Source of the DNA: Liopterus haemorrhoidalis
Lineage: Eukaryota; Arthropoda; Insecta; Coleoptera; Dytiscidae
Length of the DNA: 64,000 bases
NCBI GenBank assembly: GCA_963971575.1
Contig: OZ020611.1
Location: 62,963,381-63,027,380 of the forward strand
Direction: 5' to 3'
In this document: in pieces, positions 9,842 to 18,600 of the stretch
Numbering within the stretch: position 1 is the stretch's first letter
Layout: the number at the start of each line of letters is the position of its first letter
Made by a program: the position numbers and the translations under genes
Notes under the pieces: model-generated
What the model saw: the letters and a program-made list of their open reading frames with translations, nothing else
Told to the model about the DNA's origin: nothing
Database searches by the model: none

Positions 9842-12800
9842 ATGGCTCTATTGCAGTGGAACTTAAATGGATATTTTGCTCATATCCCAGAACTTACACA
9901 GATTCTTGCACAAACAGACTATTATTACATATGCCTACAGGAAACTCGTCTTCGGCAAACCAAAGCGGTCAATTTAAAAGGATACAGTACCTTCAGAAAA
10001 GATCGTCCAATTAACAATGCCCTAATAGCTAGTGGAGGTGTCGCCATATTTGTCCAAAACTCTATTCATGCCACAGAAATAAAACTAAACACGGATTTAG
10101 AAGCCATCGCAATAACTACCATAGTACCATACCTTTCAAAGATCACAATTTGTAATGTCTACCTACCTCCAAACCAAAGAATTTCTAAAACACAATTGGA
10201 AACACTTATCCAACAACTACCAACTCCTTTTATTTTGGTTGGAGATATGAATAGTCACAATACAATCTGGGGTAGCTCCTATACGAACTCCAGAGGCCGA
10301 GTTGTGGAACATATTTTGGACGACAACAAAATCTTGCTCAATAATGGAGAGCATACTCACGTGTGCACTTCAACTGGAACACTTTCATCAATAGACCTCT
10401 CAATAATAGATGCAACATTGGCTCCATGTTTAAATTGGGAAACGCTCCCATATCTATGGAGTGATGGACATCTTCCAATCAAGATATCATTCCCAACTAC
10501 ATCAGATAATATACTACCCGCTAAGAAATGGAATCTAAAAAAAGCAGACTGGACCAGGTTCCAGGAATTAAGTACCACATCATCGAACATATCACAAAAC
10601 AGTAACATTGACGAAGTTGTTGAAAAACTTACAAAAAAAATCCAACAAGCAGCTTTAGATTCAATAGGATACAGTAAATATAAAAAAAGAAGGACAGTAC
10701 CTTGGTGGAACACGCACTGCAAAGAGGCAACCAAAAATTTAAAAAAAGCCCTGAACAAATACAGGCGATCCAAGGACATAAACGACTTTATCCAGCTTAA
10801 AAAATATCGTGCAATTTCTAGACGTACAATCCTACAGAGTAGACAAAAATCATGGGAAGACTTCACATCTTCTATTACGCCAAGCACACCAACATCACAA
10901 GTTTGGGACAAAGTTAAGAAAATAAAAGGAAACAAAACAGCACCAATAACATCAACCATCATAAAAAACGGTAAAATTATAACGGCTCCAAAAGAGATTG
11001 CAGAAACCCTCGCAGATACTTTTTATCAAAACTCATCAGATGAAAACTATGACGTAGACTTTTACAGCCATAAAACCACTTCTGAAGAAATAGAACTGAC
11101 AATTGAAAATACAGAAAGCGAAATCAATAAACCATTTATTAAAACCGAATTGGATACAGCTATTGAACAATTGAAAAATAAAAAATGTCCAGGTCCTGAC
11201 AATATCGTGTCAGAAATTATAAAACAACTACCTTCAGAAACCAAGAAATACATTCTCGACATCTACAATTACATCTGGATGAATAATGTATACCCAAAAA
11301 AATGGAATGAAGTGGTAACTTATCCAATACTAAAACCTAACAAAAACAAGACAGATCCAGATAATTATCGACCCATCTCGGCCTCGAACAACCTGAGTAA
11401 AATACTACAAATTATGGTCAACAGAAGACTTACATGGTACTTAGAAAAACACAAAATTTTAAATAACAAACAAGCAGGTTTTAGAAAAGGAAGGTCCACT
11501 ATTGACAATATTCTACACTTGACTACAGAAATCCATAGAACCTTCAAACACCGTCAAAACCTTATCGCAATATTCTTCGACCTGAAAAAAGCGTATGATA
11601 TGACATGGCGTCGCAACATCCTTACTGCGCTGAAAGAATATGGATTAAATGGTCATGTTCTACATTATACTAGAAATTTCCTAGAAAATCGCCATTTTCG
11701 TGTTAGTTACAATGGTTATCTTTCAAATAAAAGAACTCAAGTCAATGGAGTACCTCAGGGAGAGGTTCTTAGCGTCACTCTGTTTTTAATTGCCATAAAT
11801 AAAATTTTCGATCACGTTCCAGAAACCACAAAAGCCTCCCTATTTGCCGACGACTTGGCAATATTCACAAGCAATAACAACTTAAACAAAATGAAAGAAA
11901 AATTACAAAAAACGCTAAATAACCTAGAAGACTGGTCCAAAACAACAGGCTTTCAATTCTCTGCACCTAAAACTAAAGCAATCAACTTTAATAGAAAGCA
12001 ATACAATCAATATAACCCTCCATTGAAACTAAATAACCAACCCATAGAATATGTTAATAACCACAAATTCCTTGGCATAATATTCGATAAAAAATTAAAT
12101 TGGAAACTACACGTAAACTCATTGAAGAAAGATTGCTTGCAAAGAATGAACATAATCAAAACTTTGGCGCACCACAAATGGGGATCAAATTCAACAAATT
12201 TATTAAGAATCTACCAGGCGCTCATTAGATCCAAACTTGACTATGGCAGTATGGTATTCAAAAATTCCAAACTGATTAAAAAGCTTGAACCAATTCAGAA
12301 TACGTGTATTAGAATCGCTACCGGAGCTCTAAGAACCAGTCCAATATTAAGTATTCAAAATTTATCAAATCAAATGCCATTACGCCACCGCAGACAACAA
12401 CTGACACTCAATTACATAACAAAGCTCTCAGGTAATGCAGATATTCCAGTATTTCAAAACATTTTCAAAAACGAAAATCGAAGACTAGTAATTAAAAGCG
12501 GACTTCCCATCCAAAATTCCATTATAGAAGATCTTACCGAACTCAACATATCTCTACCATCTAACCAAAACCTTTCAAGTAACAGACATATCCCCCCCTG
12601 GACCTTAAAAAGACCTATTATTAACCTTACTCTAACAAAATATCCGAAACACTCTACAGACCCTCAAATATTCCTTCAGAAATACCAAGAAGTCATAGCC
12701 AACTACGAACAATTCCATGCTATATACACAGATGGGTCAAAAGTAAACTCCCAAACGGGAGCAGCAGTAGTTTATGGACACACGGTCCATAAATACAAAT

Positions 12801-13516
12801 TACCAAATGAGACAAGTGTTTACACCGCAGAAATATACGCCCTGCTAAAAGCATCGGAATTGATTCTTACACACCAAGACGAATCAGCTCAATACATAAT
12901 TCAAGTCGACTCCATGGCTACAATAAGAAGCATCCAAAAACTATATCCTGAAGACCACATAGCCATACAAATCCAAAACAACTTCCATCAAGCACTATCC
13001 ACTGGAAAACAAATAGTCATGCTGTGGATCCCATCTCATATTGGAATCCATGGAAACGAACGAGCAGACCAAGCCGCTAAAAACACTAGTGAAGAAATTC
13101 TGGAAGACATAGTTACCCCTCACATAGACCTCATAGCACAAATAAAAAGGAAAATCAAAGAAAAATGCTTCGACAACTGGAAAACAACAACAAACAATCA
13201 TCTCAGAAATATCAAAGAAGACACAACTCCTTGGTTTGATATTGAAAATAGAAAAGACCAGATAGTGATAACTAGAATGCGAATAGGCCACACGTTACTA
13301 ACTCACAAACACATATTTGCCCACGAAGAACCCACCACTTGTGATCTATGTAACTCGAAGATTACCATACACCATCTCCTTTTAGAATGCCCAAAATATG
13401 ATCAAGAGAGAAGAAACACTAACCTACCGCAAACTCTGAAGGAAGCTCTATCACCTTCCACAGCCAAAGATGCCCTTAACTTCATGAAACAAACTAATTT
13501 ATACAATTTAATTTAA
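9842..13516 (+). CDS. I-like LINE ORF2: endonuclease, reverse transcriptase, RNase H
   Basis: This 1224-aa polymerase would nick target DNA and prime cDNA synthesis there. An APE-type endonuclease fills residues 1-225: WNLNGY near 6, QETRLR near 34, GDMNSHN near 138, SSIDLSIID and a WSDGHLPI block. The reverse transcriptase lies at about 430-720, with FFDLKKAYD (motif A), NGVPQG (motif B) and FADDLAIF near 668 (motif C). RNase H follows at about 955-1090: YTDGSK near 962, AEIYALLKASE, QVDSMAT and GNERADQAAK supply the D-E-D-D set. A C-terminal CDLC...HHLLLEC cysteine/histidine motif sits near 1165-1185. All catalytic positions I can judge are present. One oddity is QGEVLS where I expect QGSVLS after motif B. 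Confidence 0.92.
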   Translation: MALLQWNLNGYFAHIPELTQILAQTDYYYICLQETRLRQTKAVNLKGYSTFRKDRPINNALIASGGVAIFVQNSIHATEIKLNTDLEAIAITTIVPYLSKITICNVYLPPNQRISKTQLETLIQQLPTPFILVGDMNSHNTIWGSSYTNSRGRVVEHILDDNKILLNNGEHTHVCTSTGTLSSIDLSIIDATLAPCLNWETLPYLWSDGHLPIKISFPTTSDNILPAKKWNLKKADWTRFQELSTTSSNISQNSNIDEVVEKLTKKIQQAALDSIGYSKYKKRRTVPWWNTHCKEATKNLKKALNKYRRSKDINDFIQLKKYRAISRRTILQSRQKSWEDFTSSITPSTPTSQVWDKVKKIKGNKTAPITSTIIKNGKIITAPKEIAETLADTFYQNSSDENYDVDFYSHKTTSEEIELTIENTESEINKPFIKTELDTAIEQLKNKKCPGPDNIVSEIIKQLPSETKKYILDIYNYIWMNNVYPKKWNEVVTYPILKPNKNKTDPDNYRPISASNNLSKILQIMVNRRLTWYLEKHKILNNKQAGFRKGRSTIDNILHLTTEIHRTFKHRQNLIAIFFDLKKAYDMTWRRNILTALKEYGLNGHVLHYTRNFLENRHFRVSYNGYLSNKRTQVNGVPQGEVLSVTLFLIAINKIFDHVPETTKASLFADDLAIFTSNNNLNKMKEKLQKTLNNLEDWSKTTGFQFSAPKTKAINFNRKQYNQYNPPLKLNNQPIEYVNNHKFLGIIFDKKLNWKLHVNSLKKDCLQRMNIIKTLAHHKWGSNSTNLLRIYQALIRSKLDYGSMVFKNSKLIKKLEPIQNTCIRIATGALRTSPILSIQNLSNQMPLRHRRQQLTLNYITKLSGNADIPVFQNIFKNENRRLVIKSGLPIQNSIIEDLTELNISLPSNQNLSSNRHIPPWTLKRPIINLTLTKYPKHSTDPQIFLQKYQEVIANYEQFHAIYTDGSKVNSQTGAAVVYGHTVHKYKLPNETSVYTAEIYALLKASELILTHQDESAQYIIQVDSMATIRSIQKLYPEDHIAIQIQNNFHQALSTGKQIVMLWIPSHIGIHGNERADQAAKNTSEEILEDIVTPHIDLIAQIKRKIKEKCFDNWKTTTNNHLRNIKEDTTPWFDIENRKDQIVITRMRIGHTLLTHKHIFAHEEPTTCDLCNSKITIHHLLLECPKYDQERRNTNLPQTLKEALSPSTAKDALNFMKQTNLYNLI

Positions 13517-13735
13517 TATATGATTATACCAACCTATATTATATGTATATCTATCTTTATTTATGTATATTAAACAATGTATATGAAGGTGCTAATAGTC
13601 GTTGTTACTGAAGCACAAAATAAAAAAAAAAAAAAAAAAAAAGTTTTAATCTAAAACTCATAATAGAGATAGAATATACAATGGAAAATTTAACATGGAA
13701 AAGCTCTATGTTGCAAGTCGAAAAAGGACATGAAG

Positions 13736-14129
13736 GAAAACTATTGAAGGTTAAAAAAAATTTTGGTGATTTTCGCCAAATATATGTCAATAAACTTTTG
13801 TCCCCCGCCCTATTTCTCAGAGGGTTGAACTAAAAGTCGCTATAATGTACACTGATGGGAACTGGAAGTTCAACAAGAATTTTTAATCAGATTAGTTTTT
13901 CGACAAAAATAATTTTGGAATTTTTTGTGTCGTTAAAAAAGAAAATATTTTTTAAATTTATTGGGTGGTATCAAACGAAAGCTCTTAATAATATCTTTGA
14001 AATTATTTTGCAATGGTCCAATATTAATGCGGACACCGTTATTTTGGACGTTTGCCATTGCTGATAGTACTAGGCTAGAATAGTACAATATAATGAGTAT
14101 TAGTATCAAAAAGATATAATACTTCATGA
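13736..14129. other. Unassigned sequence between elements
   Basis: AT-rich, with no convincing ORF or element end. It may include the outer flank of the 5527-13735 mosaic. Confidence 0.3.
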
Positions 14130-14868
14130 GTATATAAAATAAATAAATTCGGACGTTTCGGAAAATGCTCAACAATCTGTTTCCGTCTTCAGCGATCACG
14201 AGAAGTGATAAACGTTTCAATTTTCTTCGAGTTTTTATACCGAGTATTGTAAGAGTGGGAGCAGGTTATAGGTACGTTGCTATTGGTTGGGTGTTTGGGA
14301 TTAGGTATAGGTAGAGACGTGACTACCTGCGGCAGATTAACGACCGGATTAAGGTTGTTTGTCACATTATTGTGTGGTAATGAGTTGTTTGTTACCGGAT
14401 TAGTGACTTGAGGATTAGAAGGATTGTTTTGAATAATGGAAAGCCAGAGTTGAGGAAATTCTATGCTAGCTTGGCTGACAGCATCTCCAGAGTTTTCGAT
14501 CAAAGCAGACTCTTTCAATTTTCTTTTGAACTGTTTTCCTCATATATTAAGGGTTTAGCGTCTTTCCATTGGAAATGGTGTTCATTTTCCCAAGCATGTT
14601 CAGCCAGTTTGGAACTGTAAATTTCGCCCTACTGAACTTTTTTCTTATGCTCGTTTACCCTCACATTCAAAGGTCTGCAAGTCTCGCCAATATATTGTGT
14701 CCCGGACTGGCAGGGAATAGAGTAGACACAGTTTTTGTTTAGATTTTGGAGACAGATTTGGGTTTCGTACATGATAGGATAGATCTTAAGGTGGAACTCG
14801 ATTTGAAGGCTACCTTTTTTTAATTTCAAAAGATGGAGGCGGGACCCATGCGCCCCTCTGGCCGGCAT
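14130..14868 (-). pseudogene. Penelope-like element, 3' part with GIY-YIG endonuclease
   Basis: On the minus strand, 14868-14629 encodes YSIPCQSGTQYIGETCRP and VNEHKKK, the GIY-YIG nuclease core of Penelope-type retroelements (Y-I-P-C, then YIGET, R and H). After a frame break near 14630 the reading continues in another frame (SKLAEHAWENEHH, then SALIENSGDAVSQASIEFP), matching the usual C-terminal tail of these proteins. The downstream part (14220-14140) carries GCTGAAGACGGAAACAG and CCGAAACGTCCG, resembling the recurrent 3' UTR motif of the group. No reverse transcriptase was found, so this is a truncated, frameshifted copy. Confidence 0.75.
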
Positions 14869-15216
14869 CCATCTTTCAATATTCTAAAATTAGGCCCCAT
14901 TTTCTAAGGGCGGCAATATGATGGTCACAACCGAGCGGCAGATACGTTCGCGGCGCCCCTGAATGTACTCTTCATGTGAAAAAACGCAGCGAGTTTTTCT
15001 GCGATTTGTATAGTATCCCAGAGGGACTGATATAAAAATCTGAGAAATTATTTATATACTCTATATTTATGTGAAGCGGAATCAAAATATCAATTTCGAT
15101 GTGTCTACCGATTTTTTCGAGTTTTGTGCAAATACAGCTGAACATATTTTCACATTGGAAGGCAATGAGGAGCACTATCTAAAAACTTATAAATATCTCA
15201 CTTATTAAATACTAAG

Positions 15217-16222
15217 CAAGGGCGTAAACAGGATCCGAAACAAGGGGGGTGCAAGCGATCTTAAACTGAAAAAACTACACTGGGATGGACTCCAGCTTGA
15301 ATACATGGGCGTAAGCAGACTTTTGTTCAAGGTTCAAGCTTGGGGGACATGATGAAACAGGCTATTCAAAAAATGTTTTTTATTTTAAACTTAGACTTCA
15401 ACACTGAAACCATTTTTCTTCTATCTGTGTTAAACCTTTTCAGAACTTCCTTTTCTATTTCTATCATTCTTTCTTGAACCAGCTTTCGATGCACACTCCA
15501 CACATACAGCACCTTAAGACGATCCTATGTAATTGTTGAGCGTAACTAAGTTTGTACGCATGTACAAATATAAGTGTACCCACGCATGTAAGTACATAGG
15601 TGGGACAAAAAATGAGAAGAGCATGTTTCGTTTGAGGAAAAAAAGGTCATCGCTTGTTTCACTAAGTTCTTCCATTGCCAGCTCCTTCATATTATCGTTA
15701 TTTGCTTTCGTCTCTGCCCAGAATTTCTACCAGAATTCTACGTAACTATCAAAATTTTCCTAATTATAAAAATCACAGAAACACTACATTTTTAGCTAAT
15801 CTCTTTGATTGGATCGCCAACATAACAGCAAGGTGTAATAATAGTAAAGAAAATGCGGGTAAATTGTGACTGGAAAATCTTTCCTCCAGTGACGATATCA
15901 AAGAATCTAGATAAGGAATAATTAGTGATCATTTCCAAAACTCGTCAATTGTTGACGCTCATTGGTTGATGCAAACCTTTGAACTTCACGCGCAACTGTG
16001 TTTTGATTAGATTAGCGAACATCAGTTACTATAGTGTTCGATTCCTTAAAATTGTAGGTCCTGGACTATTCTAGATTTTGCACAGAAAAAACAATATCTT
16101 AAGAAAGAAAGCAAACTTTTCTCCAGCTTCTGTTGGTTAATATTTAAAAAAATTAAGAATTGCATTCCTTTTCGTTTTGATGGACGCAAGTGTGTTCCCT
16201 GCACACCGCTGATTACACCCTG
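15217..16222. mobile_element. Possible MITE with imperfect terminal repeats
   Basis: The left end CAAGGGCGTAAACAG resembles the inverted right end CAGGGTGTAATCAG. The flanks do not form a clear duplication, and a second GGGCGTAAGCAG copy lies inside near 15306. It is about 1 kb and non-coding. Treat the borders as tentative. Confidence 0.35.
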
Positions 16223-16897
16223 CTTAGCAGCAAAATGTATATCTGAAAAGTTGTTTATAATAAGAATTTTTAATAAGATTCATATTTGGGGAGCTAGTGG
16301 GCGCTATCTAAAATTAATAATCACTTGGTGTTTACGTTACACCAAAATATAATAAGAAAAAACGAACATAGTACTTGCCCTCAGCTAGTAAATTAATAAG
16401 ATCTTTTGAATTTATAGCAAAGCTGAAAAAATATCATAATTGATCTTAGTAAATTTTGAAATCCACAGCACTTTTGTCTACTGTCTGTACGTAGCCATGT
16501 AAAATGTAGACAGACATGAACGTAAAAATATAAAAATATTATTATACATATCTAAAAACATTCTTATTTTCCAGAATAAGAACTTAACAAAACGCGATTC
16601 ATATCGTCTTGGCCTAAAAGATGTAAAATTTAAAAAACGGAGGTCCATATATAACTTGACAAATAACACGAATTTGCACATTAAAATATGCATTAACAGT
16701 CATTTTAACCGCGGGCACTAACTTTTAGTTTTAACTTCGTGTGTATTTTTCGAAACGTGACTTTCCTTAATTAACCGTAACGCGACGAATTAAAGATCAT
16801 CTCTTTAAAGTATATTATTAAATTCATGTTTTAATGTGCACTTGGTAGGTTAGTTCCATTTTAAATTTAATTTTAACGCTATTGATTTATTTTCCAG
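16223..16897 (+). other. Intron sequence upstream of the stnA terminal exon
   Basis: It ends in a good 3' splice site, a pyrimidine-rich stretch then TTTATTTTCCAG at 16886-16897. The 5' coding exon(s) of stonin A, expected to be short and lysine-rich by analogy with the fly protein, were not found anywhere upstream in the window. They are probably outside it. Confidence 0.6.
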
Positions 16898-18594
16898 TAA
16901 CAGCAGTCGAACAACCGAAGAGTCTTTTAGACGATGATGCAATACCATTTGACACTCCAATAGACTTGTCAGTAAATTTATCACAACTACACCCAGTTAC
17001 ACCAGTAACAGAAGACGATACGGTAGAAGAAAAGCCCAAGGATATAATAAGTGAATTTGATATTTTAAAAGACGAAGAAGATGATGAATTTTCTTTGTTA
17101 GCTGCAGAATCGATATCAAAGAAACCTACAACTGTAATTTCTGATCTTCCTGCACCTGTTCTTGTTCCAGAAGCTACATTTGATGTTCACTTTGAAGAAA
17201 TTAGACAAGAAGCACAAACAGGATTTGACGCTGAATTTGACACATTTGAAGAAGACCCATTTGACACAACATTTGCTGATAATATCCTACCAGGAAAAGC
17301 TGAATTAAAGATTATAGAAAACGAAATACTCAACACTGAAATCTCTGAAAAGGTTGGAGAAAAATTCTCTGATTTAATTATATCCAAAGTAAGCATCCAT
17401 GTTACTAATCCAACTGGTGAAAGAGAATCGATTTCATCATTAGACAGAGTTGATGAAAGCAGTTTAAATTCTATCAAACCAATTCACAGAGACCTATTAG
17501 GCGGAAGCAATACAGACCTATCTAAAATTGGAGATGAACCAATACAGCCCACAGATCAAACTGTAGAAGAATCATTTAGTGACTACAGTGATCCATTTGA
17601 TACTTCAAGTGTTGACCAAATATCAGCACCAGGACAAGCAGAACTTAAATTTCTCGAAAAAGAACTATTAGGTGATGCAGATTTAACAAGATCTTTAAGT
17701 GATCCTGATTTCAATCCTAGGGAATCTGAATCAGAAAAACCACCGCGACCTGATATTTTAGAAGTACATCCACCAAAGATTGTTACTTTTATAACACCAA
17801 CTATTCAACCTGATTTATTAGGGGCAGGAGACGAACACGGGAAATATACAAAACCTCTAACACCATATTATGTGCGTGAGAATTCAATACCTGAACAAAA
17901 AGACCCAGTAGAAGAAGAAGAGGTAATTGAAGATCCTTTCGACACATCATTCGTATCAGATTTAGCACCTGGAAAAGCAGAGCTTAAATTGTTAGAAAAT
18001 GAATTCGCTGGTCCACCACCAGTACCTGTATTAAAAAAACAATTATCAGACGAAGACTTTGATCCAAGAGCAGAATTTAAATCCACTGTACCTGAAAGGC
18101 CTAAATTGCCAGAATTACCACTTAAAAAAGAACCTAAGCCAGATTTATTAGCAACTGAAGACGTCGTTGGTGTTAAAGTTTTAACTCCTGCCGTTGAAAC
18201 CGTGGGTGATTTTACGGAATTATCATATTCCGATCCATTTGATACTTCCATTGCTTGTAATATATTACCAGGTAAAGCCGAATTGCGCTTATTGGAAAAT
18301 GAATTAATAGTCGAACCCTCAATTAAAAGAAATCTTACGGATCCTGAATTTGATCCAAGGAATGCAATAGAACAGCAAACTTCTCACTCAGTACAATCAG
18401 TGCCAACTAAAAATATTGAAGATCTATTTGGGAACTCAGACGAAAGTTTTGTTAAACCTCTAACACCCTTCTCGAATGATCCAGTTACCTTTCAAGTTGG
18501 TGAGGAGGATATAGATCCTTTTGATACGTCCATAGCGGATAATATTGCCCCAGGCCGTGCGGAATTGAAATTATTGGAATCAGAACTCATTTAA
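16898..18594 (+). CDS. stnA: Stonin A, terminal exon (DPF-repeat endocytic protein)
   Basis: This exon holds about 565 codons of a protein acting in clathrin-mediated synaptic-vesicle recycling. It opens after an AG acceptor with two bases of a split codon and no ATG, so the N-terminus is missing. Five copies of a repeat follow, each DPFDT(S/T) then about eight residues, PG(K/Q/R)AEL(K/R), and an LLENEL-like end, near 17256, 17590, 17932, 18232 and 18516. A shorter IPFDTPIDLS sits at the start. Between them is a second repeated motif, L(S/T)D(P/E)xF(D/N)PR, seen three times. DPF motifs bind the AP-2 alpha ear. No folded domain is visible; the chain is acidic and probably disordered. It ends at TAA 18592-18594, 2 nt before the stonin B start. 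Family recognised from the fly stoned locus. Confidence 0.88.
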
Positions 18595-18600
18595 AAATGG
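18592..18600 (+). promoter_or_regulatory. stnA/stnB intercistronic junction
   Basis: The junction reads TAA-AA-ATGG: the stonin A stop, two bases, and the stonin B start in another frame, with no splice signals between. A at -3 and G at +4 give the stonin B ATG a strong initiation context. The spacing suits termination-reinitiation. Confidence 0.85.

Larger units (their letters stand above)
7943..13640 (+). mobile_element. Apparently full-length I-like non-LTR retrotransposon
   Basis: It is a 5.7-kb element with a 5' UTR of about 450 bp, a gag-like ORF1, a polymerase ORF2, and a short 3' UTR ending in a poly(A) run at 13622-13640. An 11-bp target duplication AAGTTTTAATC sits at 7932-7942 and 13641-13651. 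Both ORFs are uninterrupted and the duplication is intact, so insertion looks recent. RNase H downstream of the reverse transcriptase points to the I superfamily rather than Jockey or RTE. The 5' end is placed by the duplication. Confidence 0.88.
5527..13735. mobile_element. Composite mosaic framed by inverted repeats
   Basis: Sequence at 5527-5650 (TCCTTTTTCGACTTGCAACA ... TCTATCTCTATGAGTT ... TAGTCCCAACACATT) recurs inverted in two parts: at 7880-7942 (the TTGGGACTAAAATA part) and at 13641-13735 (the remainder). The LINE at 7943-13640 separates the two parts and is flanked by a target duplication, so it inserted into the right-hand repeat. Removing the LINE restores one inverted-repeat element of about 2.5 kb, itself filled with smaller MITEs, a transposase relic and a THAP-like ORF. 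The type of the outer element is not clear. Confidence 0.6.

Noticed and set aside
9129..11547. Antisense ORFs of 60-201 codons across the LINE
   Set aside because: Low-complexity hydrophobic translations opposite an A-rich coding strand; no motif and no start context.
14900..16880. Missing N-terminal exon of stonin A
   Set aside because: Looked for a lysine-rich start exon with a good donor in the upstream sequence; none found, so no call is made.
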